Of a DNA stretch of 6,602 bases, positions 1-6,269 are shown piece by piece. The stretch lies in the NCBI GenBank assembly GCA_016937035.1, contig JAFGWS010000104.1, positions 1-6,602 of the forward strand, given 5' to 3'. This stretch comes from Pontiellaceae bacterium. Its GTDB lineage: Bacteria > Verrucomicrobiota > Kiritimatiellia > Kiritimatiellales > Pontiellaceae. Both the position numbers and the translations under genes were made by a program. Under the pieces are notes generated by a model that was not told the DNA's origin, searched no databases, and worked only from the letters and a program-made list of their open reading frames with translations. Every line of letters starts with the position of its first letter. Positions within the stretch are counted from its first letter, which is position 1.

Positions 1-17
1 AGGAACAGGATAACAGA

Positions 18-566
18 ATGTTGGATCGGGCTCCGATAGATGCCGAGGGATCATCCGGCGAGCAATCCATAGAGGAGATTATGGAGCTATATCAGTCACA
101 ACTGCTGCGATATGCCACCCGGGTGCTGAACAATGCCGAGGCGGCGCAGGATGTGGTGCAGGATGCTTTCGTGCGCTTATATCGGAACTGGAGAAAGGTG
201 CTGGCGCGCGGGGTCCCGATTCAGGGATGGTTGTATCGCACGACGCATAATGCAGCGGTGGACTATATTCGGAAGGAGTCGAGACTGCGCGATCTGCATG
301 ATCGGCAGTCCGGTTTCAGTGAGCTGTGCCGGACCGACGATGAAGCGCAGCAGGAACTGGATTCGCGCCATGCTTTGGTGCTGCAGCATCTCGGAGTGCT
401 CTCTGCAAAGGAGCGCGAGGTGCTGGTGCTGCGCCTGGAGCAGGGGATGTCGTATAAGGAGATCGGCGAGGTGATTCGTCGTTCGGAAGGTTATGTAGGG
501 TCTTTGATCTACAGTGCAACCAAGAAACTGGGCCAACGTCTGCGCAAGGCGGGGGTAGTATCATGA
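18..566 (+). CDS. ECF-type RNA polymerase sigma factor
   Basis: This 182-residue protein has the size and two-domain layout of extracytoplasmic-function sigma factors, which direct RNA polymerase to a small regulon. Region 2 spans about residues 20-90: the helix with DVVQDAFVRLY (45-55) matches the core-binding/-10 helix, and the segment from W71 through R85 is region 2.3/2.4-like. A linker (about 95-120) leads to region 4 at about 127-175, where LSAKEREVLVLR and the helix-turn-helix around MSYKEIGEVI are clear. There is no C-terminal extension. The start is supported by AGGA at positions 7-10, seven bases before the ATG. Its stop overlaps the start of the next gene (ATGA at 563-566), so the two are probably translationally coupled, and the neighbour carries an anti-sigma domain that is the likely partner. 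The promoter lies outside the window. I cannot assign an ECF subgroup by eye. Confidence 0.93.
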   Translation: MLDRAPIDAEGSSGEQSIEEIMELYQSQLLRYATRVLNNAEAAQDVVQDAFVRLYRNWRKVLARGVPIQGWLYRTTHNAAVDYIRKESRLRDLHDRQSGFSELCRTDDEAQQELDSRHALVLQHLGVLSAKEREVLVLRLEQGMSYKEIGEVIRRSEGYVGSLIYSATKKLGQRLRKAGVVS

Positions 567-2521
567 AAACGTGTAAATCTGTTGAGAAAAAAATTGTTGC
601 TTATATTCACGGAGAGCTGAGTGAGAACCAGGCGGAAGCCGTGAAGAACCATTTGGAATCGTGCGAGGTCTGCCGGGCGCAGTATGAACTTCATGCGGCT
701 ACGCTGGATGTACTCCATGATGCACTGGAGGCGGCTCCGGCTGCAGAGCGCCTGCGGGCGTGGAATGCAGTGGCCCGTATGGCCGCAGAACGCAAGGTGA
801 CGTTGTTGGATGTGTGGTACAGTCTTCAGTTTCGTTCCTTGGTTGCCGCGGGTGCTGTGGTGGCGCTCTTCATTTTGCTTTTCGGCGGAGTTGTTGTGTT
901 TACCAATATTCAGCGGAATAGAACTCCCGTTGATGTTGTCGTGGACCAGGATCTGTTGAATATGAACGAACGCAATGATCGGGTTGCGATTCGGCCTTCG
1001 GGACGAATCCCGAATTTTTCCCCTCCCGGGATTTCCGGTCTGGTTCCGAATCAAGAGAATCTGACCTATTCCGAGTTTGCTAATTCGTATGCTTTTTTGG
1101 ACAATTCCGAAGAGTTGACGTCCTATGGGTCGGCAAGGGTCTACAACACCGTTGTTGCGGAAAACGCTTTTAAATCAGCGATGGAGAGCCCCCTTTCAAC
1201 CTTTGCGTTGGATTTGGACCGGGTATCCTATGCCGATGTGCGGCGCTTTTTGGATAACGATCAGTTGCCGCCGCTGGAGCTTGTCCGTCCGGAGGAGATG
1301 GTCAACTATTTTGTTTATGACTATCCGCTGCCCGAAGGCGATAAACCGTTTTCGATTGCGCTCGAGGTTGGCGATTGCCCGTGGAATGAGGGGCACCAAC
1401 TGGCTATGATCGGCCTGAAAAGTGCGGATGTTGATCTGTCTGGACTGCCGCCGAATAATATTGTTTTCCTGCTGGATGTGTCCGGTTCGATGAACACCCC
1501 CGAAAAATTGCCGCTGCTCAAAGGCGCCATGCGTTTGATGGTGGAGCAGCTCCGTCCGGAGGACCGCATGTCAATTGTGACCTGTGCCGGAGCTGCCGAG
1601 GTTGTTCTCGAGCCGACCGCCGATAAACGGGAAATCGCTACGGCGATTGATCTGCTGGATACCGCAGGGAATGCCGGGCAGGGTGTTGGCTTTATGGAAG
1701 CCTATCGTGTTGCACGGGAATCTTTTGTTCCCGGAGGGAATAACCGCGTTCTTCTTGCGACGGACGGTGACTTTTCCATTTCAGGGATGTCTGAGAGTGA
1801 ACTGGTTCGTTTGGTTGAGCGCCAACGGGAATCGGGGCTGGCTCTCTCGGTTCTCGGGTTCTGTTCTGAGGAGGAAGAACACTCCAGAATCATGCAGCTG
1901 GCGGCTGCGGGCAATGGAAGTTGCAGCTACGTCAATGATATTCTCAGTGCTCGGAAAACATTGGTGAATGAGCTTGGCGCAACCCTGGCCACCGTTGCTG
2001 AAGAGGTAAACATTCAGGTTGAATTTAATCCGGCTCAGGTGAAAGCCTATCGGCTCATCGGGTATGAAAACCGAGCGATCGGTCGGGTGAACGCTGGAAA
2101 TCGGGTCGGCGGCGGAGATTTTGGTGAGGGGCACGCAGTGACGGCACTTTATGAATTAGTTTCTGCCGTTTCTAATGGGCCTTCACCGAATGAGGAGTTG
2201 AAGTATCAGCGGAAGGAGCTGATTGGCAGCGATGAGCTGTTTACGGTGAAACTTCAGTATAAAAATCCCGAAAATGATCAGTCCGAAATGCTGGCTTGTT
2301 CGATCTCACCGGATGAAGTATCTGCGGTTCCCTCAGACGATTTCTGTTTCGCGAGTGAAGTGGCGGAGTTCGCGCTTTTACTTCGAAAATCGGCCTATAG
2401 AGCGAATGCGAGCTATGACCGGGTCATCAATCGAGTCCGTACGGTTTCTGAACGGGACTCTGACGGCTTTCGTTCAGAGTTTGTCCGCTTGGTGGAAAAG
2501 GCCCGCACGCTGGATAAATAA
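563..2521 (+). CDS. Anti-sigma zinc-finger / transmembrane / YfbK-like von Willebrand A fusion protein
   Basis: This 652-residue protein combines a regulator of the upstream sigma factor with a large outer module. Residues 1-45 form a zinc-binding anti-sigma domain (zf-HC2 type) with C4, H30, C34 and C37 in the HxxxCxxC arrangement. One hydrophobic helix at about 92-115 predicts an N-in, C-out topology. Residues about 165-290 match the N-terminal domain of YfbK-type proteins (PLSTFALDLDRVSYADVRRF, then EEMVNYF and the PW motif). The von Willebrand A domain (about 298-470) has the metal-site motif DVSGS (D305, S307, S309) and TDGD at 400-403. Residues about 475-650 match the YfbK C-terminal domain (DUF3520; FNPAQVKAYRLIGYENR, GHAVTALYE). 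The usual third metal-site Thr is not evident near 368-372 (AGNAG). AAGGCGGGGGT at 546-556 can serve as ribosome-binding site inside the sigma gene. YfbK proteins are often lipoproteins; here the anchor is the anti-sigma helix. Ligand and regulon are unknown. Confidence 0.9.
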   Translation: MKTCKSVEKKIVAYIHGELSENQAEAVKNHLESCEVCRAQYELHAATLDVLHDALEAAPAAERLRAWNAVARMAAERKVTLLDVWYSLQFRSLVAAGAVVALFILLFGGVVVFTNIQRNRTPVDVVVDQDLLNMNERNDRVAIRPSGRIPNFSPPGISGLVPNQENLTYSEFANSYAFLDNSEELTSYGSARVYNTVVAENAFKSAMESPLSTFALDLDRVSYADVRRFLDNDQLPPLELVRPEEMVNYFVYDYPLPEGDKPFSIALEVGDCPWNEGHQLAMIGLKSADVDLSGLPPNNIVFLLDVSGSMNTPEKLPLLKGAMRLMVEQLRPEDRMSIVTCAGAAEVVLEPTADKREIATAIDLLDTAGNAGQGVGFMEAYRVARESFVPGGNNRVLLATDGDFSISGMSESELVRLVERQRESGLALSVLGFCSEEEEHSRIMQLAAAGNGSCSYVNDILSARKTLVNELGATLATVAEEVNIQVEFNPAQVKAYRLIGYENRAIGRVNAGNRVGGGDFGEGHAVTALYELVSAVSNGPSPNEELKYQRKELIGSDELFTVKLQYKNPENDQSEMLACSISPDEVSAVPSDDFCFASEVAEFALLLRKSAYRANASYDRVINRVRTVSERDSDGFRSEFVRLVEKARTLDK

Positions 2522-2534
2522 CTCCAGCAGAAAA

Positions 2535-2566
2535 GAATAACCGCATTGCGGAGAAGCGGATTATTC
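2535..2566 (-). terminator. Hairpin terminator for the histidine kinase gene, possibly acting both ways
   Basis: The inverted repeat GAATAACCGC (2535-2544) pairs with GCGG-A-TTATTC (2556-2566), with a single bulged A and an 11-base loop. Read on the minus strand the stem is followed at once by TTTT (2531-2534 complement), the form of an intrinsic terminator. On the plus strand the following bases (CGGGCTTTC) are a poor T-run, so termination of the vWA gene is less certain. The kinase TAA stop (2561-2563) lies within the stem. An inner alternative stem CCGC-ATT-GCGG (2541-2551) could compete. It sits in the 39-bp gap between convergent genes. Confidence 0.6.
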
Positions 2567-4903
2567 GGGCTTTCGGCGCAGCACCGAAACCAACCCTTCC
2601 ATTCGAACCGGTTTGATGATGTATTCATCCATTCCACTTTCGATTGCGATGTCGCGGTTTTCTTTCATCGCATGGGCTGAAAGTCCGGCAATGATGGTTC
2701 GAGGTTCTTCGGAGAGCCGTTCGCGCAGGATGCGCGTGGCTTCAAGTCCATCCATAATCGGCATTTGGATGTCCATCAGGATCAGGTCATATGAGCCGTT
2801 CAGTGCGGCCTCTACCGCTTCTTCTCCATTTTCTGCCAAATCAGCGGTGTAACCCAGTTTCGCCAGCATTTTGCGAACAACCATCTGGTTGACCTTATTA
2901 TCTTCCACCAGAAGAATGTTGTGTGGATATTCTTCAGCCATTGTTACGCTGAACACACTTTCTCCGACTTTTTTTTCGGTCTTTTTGCTTTGCTGAAGCA
3001 TGTTGGCCAAGGTGCTGCGCAGTCGGGCTCCTTTGGCCGGCTTATTCATCCAGGAATTGATGATTTTTCCGGGGTCATGGCAAGGCGATCCGCTGGAGGT
3101 GAAAATAAGGATCGGGACATCTTTTGTGGAGGGGTGGGCCCGCAGTCGCTCTGCCAATGCGTAACCGGACATGCCCGGCATGTTGTAGTCGAGCAGAATG
3201 AGGTCGACAGGGTCCAGCGAGTCGAGTTGTTTGACCGTTTCCTGCCCGGATGAAAAGAGTAACGGCCGCATTTTTGCTTTTCCAAGTTCATGTTTCAGAA
3301 TCTTCAGGTTGGTTGCATTGTCGTCGACCACAAGAATGTTTCGGTTTTCCAGCAATAAAAGTCCGGTTTCATTGCTGGTTTGCACGGAGGTGCCGGAAAT
3401 CGGTACGACAATGGAAAAGCTGAAGGTGGAGCCGACGGCTTTTTTGCTCTCCACATTCAAGGTTCCGCCCATGAGCTCAACAAGTCGGCGCGTAATGGGC
3501 AGACCCAAGCCGGTGCCTCCGTATTTCCGCGTGATGGAGGAGTCCGCCTGCTCAAACGAATTGAATACTCTCGACACTTCTTTCTCTGTCATACCGATGC
3601 CGTTGTCGATGACTTTTACGCAAATTTCACAGTGGTCTTTGTCGACCGGAATACCTTCAACTTCAAGCAGAACCTCTCCTCCCATGGGAGTAAATTTAAT
3701 GCTGTTGCTCAGCAGGTTCAGTAAAATCTGACGCAGTCGGGTAGGATCTCCCATGACGACATCCGGAAGATCTGATTTGAAATACTGCATCAGTTCCAGT
3801 TCTTTGGCCGCGGCGGGAGGAACAACAACATCCACCGTTTTCTCAATCGTCTGCTGGAGGTTAAACGGTACGCATTCCAGATCGAGTTTGCCCGATTCAA
3901 TTTTGGAAAGGTCCAAAATATTATTCACAATTTCAATCAGCGTGCCGGAACTGGTGCTCATAATATCGAGAAGTTCACGTTGGTCCGGGGTTAACGGTGA
4001 ATCTGCCAGCAGCTCGCCCATGCCGACGATGGCATTCAGCGGAGTCCGGATTTCGTGGCTCATGTTTGCAAGAAACTCGCTCTTAGCCAAAGCCGCTGTT
4101 TCGGCCTTTTTTTGAGTCTCGCGCAATTCCTTCTCCATGGTTTTCCATTCCGTAATGTCGCGCGATATACCGAATGTTCCGATAACTTCTTTATTGTTGT
4201 TAAAAAGAGGCATTTTAGTGGAGGAAACCCAGGCCATACGGCCGTCTTTCTGCACTTCTCTTTCCTCAACGCCGATCAACGGCGCGCGGGTTTCTATAAT
4301 ACGCTGCTCATCATCAAAGGTTTTCTTTGCATGGGCTTTGTCGAAGAAATCATAATCGGTTTTACCTAAGATTTTTTCCGGGGGAAGGCTCAGTCGATCA
4401 CACATGGCCTGATTCGCCATAATAATGCGTGAATTGCGATCCTTAAAGTAAATCGAATCCGTACTGCTTTCCATCAAATGCATAAGCAGCAGTTCGATTG
4501 TCAGTGCAGAATCGTTGCTCTTATATTTTGTTCGGGCGCTGCTCCAGGAATGTTGATCGGTTGGCGAAGTGATCCGTTGAAAGACATAAAGAATATAGGG
4601 ACCTCCGGGAAGATCCAGCAGACTGCAATGAAGCTCAGAGTTATGAGCTGTTCCATCTTTTGCAATCAAAACCGTTGAGTGGGGTTCTTTTCCTGCGGCA
4701 CCTTCATTGAGCTGTTCTTCAGCGGGAAACAGTTGCTTCAGTTTGAGGTTTTGGGCTTCTTCCGGGAGGTAGCCGGTCAACGCGGCGGCGGCAGGATTCA
4801 TATAAATCAGATCGCCCTGCGTCGTGCCGATTAATAGGGCATCGAGCATGCCCTGGTATGCGATGCGGAAAAAATTCTGCCGCTGATACTTTTCTTTCTT
4901 CAT
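2561..4903 (-). CDS. Soluble hybrid sensor histidine kinase, PAS-PAS-HisKA-HATPase-REC-REC
   Basis: Counting from the chosen ATG (4901-4903), this 780-residue protein has a PAS domain at about 15-110 and a second PAS at about 141-258, ending in the GTFGISRDITE signature. A HisKA dimerisation domain follows with phospho-acceptor H283 in NMSHEIRTPLNAI. The ATPase domain (about 383-501) has its N box (NLLSNSIKFT), G1 box (DNGIGM) and G2 box (GGTGLGL). The first receiver (about 522-638) has D572 as probable phospho-acceptor (LLDYNMPG) and K621. The second (about 661-776) has D711 (LMDIQMPIMDG), S742 and K764. There is no signal peptide, transmembrane segment, HPt or DNA-binding output, so it is likely a cytosolic sensor that needs a separate phosphotransfer partner. 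No partner is in the window. The reading frame is open to 5089, but the extra residues resemble no domain. An ATG at 4919-4921 (six residues longer) is a real alternative, and neither start has a strong Shine-Dalgarno. The signal sensed is unknown. Confidence 0.93.
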   Translation of the reverse strand: MKKEKYQRQNFFRIAYQGMLDALLIGTTQGDLIYMNPAAAALTGYLPEEAQNLKLKQLFPAEEQLNEGAAGKEPHSTVLIAKDGTAHNSELHCSLLDLPGGPYILYVFQRITSPTDQHSWSSARTKYKSNDSALTIELLLMHLMESSTDSIYFKDRNSRIIMANQAMCDRLSLPPEKILGKTDYDFFDKAHAKKTFDDEQRIIETRAPLIGVEEREVQKDGRMAWVSSTKMPLFNNNKEVIGTFGISRDITEWKTMEKELRETQKKAETAALAKSEFLANMSHEIRTPLNAIVGMGELLADSPLTPDQRELLDIMSTSSGTLIEIVNNILDLSKIESGKLDLECVPFNLQQTIEKTVDVVVPPAAAKELELMQYFKSDLPDVVMGDPTRLRQILLNLLSNSIKFTPMGGEVLLEVEGIPVDKDHCEICVKVIDNGIGMTEKEVSRVFNSFEQADSSITRKYGGTGLGLPITRRLVELMGGTLNVESKKAVGSTFSFSIVVPISGTSVQTSNETGLLLLENRNILVVDDNATNLKILKHELGKAKMRPLLFSSGQETVKQLDSLDPVDLILLDYNMPGMSGYALAERLRAHPSTKDVPILIFTSSGSPCHDPGKIINSWMNKPAKGARLRSTLANMLQQSKKTEKKVGESVFSVTMAEEYPHNILLVEDNKVNQMVVRKMLAKLGYTADLAENGEEAVEAALNGSYDLILMDIQMPIMDGLEATRILRERLSEEPRTIIAGLSAHAMKENRDIAIESGMDEYIIKPVRMEGLVSVLRRKPE

Positions 4904-4942
4904 AATTCTGATGCCTAACATAATCCCGTGACTCAGCCATTG

Positions 4943-4955
4943 ACAAGCTGCTTGT
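4943..4955. repeat. 13-bp palindrome, possible operator in the kinase leader
   Basis: ACAAGC-T-GCTTGT is a perfect inverted repeat with 6-bp arms and one central base. It lies in the region between the divergent kinase and YmdB-family genes, just downstream of the candidate kinase promoter. A repressor site or a short leader hairpin are both possible. A 6-bp palindrome can also arise by chance. Confidence 0.25.
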
Positions 4956-4970
4956 GAAAAGTCCCTGTAT

Positions 4971-4998
4971 GCTATAAGGGAGTCGGATTTAAAGTAAA
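4971..4998 (-). promoter_or_regulatory. Candidate sigma-70-like promoter for the histidine kinase gene
   Basis: On the minus strand, TTTACT (4993-4998) and TATAGC (4971-4976) are separated by 16 bp. Each matches the -35 and -10 consensus at four of six positions. It would give a leader of roughly 45-60 bases before the kinase start. This is pattern matching only, and the organism's consensus is unknown. Confidence 0.25.
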
Positions 4999-5062
4999 GC
5001 CTGTTCCCGTTGATTTCTGAGTTTTTGCCGAGGATAAGTGTTTGAGCCGCGTTCAGAGGGAC

Positions 5063-5090
5063 TCGACACGCCGCTGTATTCATGTACACT
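5063..5090 (+). promoter_or_regulatory. Candidate sigma-70-like promoter for the YmdB-family gene
   Basis: TCGACA (5063-5068) and TACACT (5085-5090) are 16 bp apart and match the -35 and -10 consensus at five and four of six positions. The start site would fall about 20 bases before the gene. A second, more distant candidate is TTGATT (5010-5015) with GATAAG (5033-5038), 17 bp apart. The sequence alone cannot decide between them. Confidence 0.28.
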
Positions 5091-5118
5091 TTGCAGCAAT
5101 TACGGAAAGCGAGGGGTT

Positions 5119-5898
5119 ATGAGGGTTTTGTTGGTTGGGGATATTGTCGGGCGTCCGGGACGAAATGCCTTTCAGCTGGTGGTCAGCCGTCTGAAAAATG
5201 AGGGGCGGATTGATTTTGTGGTCGCGAACGGCGAGAACGCCGCAGCGGGGCGCGGTCCGGCTCCGGACATGATTCATGCGCTGCTGAGCGCCGGGGCCGA
5301 CGTGGTGACGCTGGGCGATCACGCCTGGGACAGCAAAGAGATGGTGGACGGCATTGATTTGGAAACGCGGGTGGTGCGCCCGGCCAACTTTTCCAAAGGC
5401 GCGCCGGGAAAGGGTTACGTGCGCGTCGAAACGCCGGAGGGAACAATTACGGTGTTGCAGCTCATCGGCCGCGTTTTTATGCAGCCTAACTATGACTGCC
5501 CATTTCAGCAGGCGGATCGTATGCTCAAGGGAGAGCTCGGTGCAGATAAGGTGATTCTGGTCGATTTCCATGGCGAGGCCTCCTCCGAGCGTATGGCACT
5601 CGGTCGCTTTCTGGACGGGCGCGTGTCCGCCGTTTTCGGCACCCATACGCACTGTCAAACCTCCGACGAAACCGTTTTTCCAAAGGGCACCGCCTACATT
5701 ACCGATCTCGGCATGACCGGCCCCAAAGATTCCGTGCTCGGCCGCGAGGTACAGCCGGTGATTCAAAAATTCCTCACCGGTGTTCCGCACAAATTTGATG
5801 TCGCCAAAGGCGATCCCGTACTTGAAGGCGCGATCGTTGATGTGGATATGAAAACCGGCCGCGCGCGGGGCATCGAGCGGATCCGGATCCGGATTTAG
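5119..5898 (+). CDS. ymdB: YmdB-family (TIGR00282) metallophosphoesterase
   Basis: This 259-residue protein matches the full length of the YmdB/DR1281 family of dinuclear-metal phosphoesterases, reported to hydrolyse 2',3'-cyclic nucleotides and, in Bacillus, to affect biofilm and motility decisions. The motifs are in family order: GDIVGRPGR with D8; NGEN with E39 and N40; LGDHAWD with D67 and H68; VDFHGEASSE with H151; GTHTHCQT with H176 and H178. The metal ligand usually seen as Asn at position 67 (GNH) is Asp here. The start at 5119 is chosen because the conserved N-terminus MRVLLVGDIVG begins exactly there and GAGGGG lies just upstream (5111-5116). A GTG at 5038 would add 27 residues that resemble nothing in the family. 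The gene is monocistronic as far as can be seen, divergent from the kinase, and by eye more GC-rich than it. The substrate in this organism is inferred only from the family. Confidence 0.93.
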   Translation: MRVLLVGDIVGRPGRNAFQLVVSRLKNEGRIDFVVANGENAAAGRGPAPDMIHALLSAGADVVTLGDHAWDSKEMVDGIDLETRVVRPANFSKGAPGKGYVRVETPEGTITVLQLIGRVFMQPNYDCPFQQADRMLKGELGADKVILVDFHGEASSERMALGRFLDGRVSAVFGTHTHCQTSDETVFPKGTAYITDLGMTGPKDSVLGREVQPVIQKFLTGVPHKFDVAKGDPVLEGAIVDVDMKTGRARGIERIRIRI

Positions 5899-5949
5899 AG
5901 GGCGTGAAACGTGACGATTGAGCCGTGATTGGTTCCTTTTCACGAGGCA

Positions 5950-5968
5950 TTACTCAGTCATTGAGTAA
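5950..5968. promoter_or_regulatory. 19-bp palindrome, copy 1 of a tandem operator-like pair
   Basis: TTACTCAGTCATTGAGTAA has perfect 7-bp arms (TTACTCA / TGAGTAA) around five bases. It differs from the second copy at one base only. It lies 69 bp upstream of the start of the 32-codon ORF and 52 bp past the YmdB-family stop codon. The form is that of a binding site for a dimeric transcription factor. Confidence 0.6.
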
Positions 5969-5970
5969 AA

Positions 5971-5989
5971 TTACTCAATCATTGAGTAA
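5971..5989. promoter_or_regulatory. 19-bp palindrome, copy 2 of a tandem operator-like pair
   Basis: TTACTCAATCATTGAGTAA is a perfect palindrome with 9-bp arms and one central base. It starts 21 bp after copy 1, with only AA between the copies, which puts both on the same face of the helix about two turns apart. A short inverted repeat, CCGAC-ACC-GTCGG (5997-6009), follows it. No convincing -35/-10 pair is visible, so I cannot say whether the sites overlap a promoter. The likely regulated gene is the small ORF and/or RhuM downstream. Confidence 0.65.
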
Positions 5990-6025
5990 ATTTTGACCGA
6001 CACCGTCGGAATAGCTGAAATTTTA

Positions 6026-6030
6026 AAGGA
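6026..6030 (+). promoter_or_regulatory. Strong ribosome-binding site before the 32-codon ORF
   Basis: AAGGA lies six bases (AGTTAA) before the ATG at 6037. This near-ideal spacing is the main reason for treating the very short reading frame downstream as once or still translated. Confidence 0.55.
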
Positions 6031-6036
6031 AGTTAA

Positions 6037-6135
6037 ATGAGCAATTTGCGGAAACTGTTAAAATCCTTTAGCGATACGGCGCGTACCCAACGACTCCGCA
6101 TTATCAACGCCCTGCCGCAATTGGAGATTGATTAA
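6037..6135 (+). CDS. Small 32-residue protein, possibly the remnant of a truncated gene
   Basis: The reading frame begins MSNLRKLLKSFSDTARTQRL and ends at a TAA (6133-6135). It is basic and amphipathic in its first half. I do not recognise it. The stretch SFSDTARTQRLRIINAL loosely recalls the first helices of ArsR-like winged-helix regulators, but it is too short to judge. Support for translation is the AAGGA site at 6026-6030 and the palindrome pair upstream. After the stop, the same frame stays open for 45 codons to a TGA at 6271-6273 that overlaps the RhuM start as ATGA. This would fit a longer gene, coupled to rhuM, that was broken by a stop or by insertion of the hairpin element at 6141-6159. 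It may equally be a genuine leader peptide, or chance. Confidence 0.4.
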   Translation: MSNLRKLLKSFSDTARTQRLRIINALPQLEID

Positions 6136-6140
6136 AGTAG

Positions 6141-6159
6141 GATAGGCGTCCCGCCTGTC
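6141..6159. repeat. Intergenic hairpin element, probably a dispersed repeat
   Basis: GATAGGCG-TCC-CGCCTGTC folds into an 8-bp stem (one G-U pair as RNA) with a three-base loop. The 3' flank (about 6160-6220) has a low-complexity, CACA-rich stretch (TTGCCACACAAGAGCGCAGC). I associate this style of sequence with short, many-copy intergenic elements in Verrucomicrobiota-like genomes, from memory and untested. No T-run follows, so it is not a typical intrinsic terminator. Only one copy is in the window. Confidence 0.4.
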
Positions 6160-6269
6160 ATCGGGGAACGGAAATATGATTTGCCACACAAGAGCGCAGC
6201 GAACACACAAGAAGGCGGCCAAACCGTTACCAATTGTCACGCTTTCAGAATGCCGGGAAGAGGTGCCGA

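Noticed and set aside
509..1054. 181-residue minus-strand open frame over the sigma/anti-sigma junction
   Set aside because: It lies opposite two well-supported genes, has no motif and no plausible ribosome-binding context.
4904..5089. N-terminal extension of the histidine kinase to 5089
   Set aside because: The added residues match no domain, would cover the divergent promoter region and approach the YmdB gene. The start at 4903 (or 4921) precedes the PAS domain naturally.
5038..5118. GTG start for a longer YmdB-family protein
   Set aside because: The family N-terminus (M-R-V-L-L-V-G-D) begins exactly at the ATG at 5119, and the extra 27 residues are not family-like.
5881..5895. Tandem CGGATC hexamers at the end of the YmdB-family gene
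   Set aside because: They encode an in-frame R-I-R-I-R-I tail in a normal-length protein. Three short units are not enough to call a repeat element.
5080..5943. 287-residue minus-strand open frame opposite the YmdB-family gene
   Set aside because: It mirrors a clearly conserved gene, its translation shows no recognisable domain, and it is explained by GC-rich codon usage on the other strand.
5904..5943. GTGAAA ... TTTTCAC as a terminator after the YmdB-family gene
   Set aside because: The arms are six bases with a loop of more than 25 and no T-run follows, so a stable hairpin terminator is not supported.
5950..5989. CRISPR-like repeat pair
   Set aside because: There are only two copies, separated by two bases, both palindromic and with no spacers. 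They fit operator sites, not a CRISPR array.
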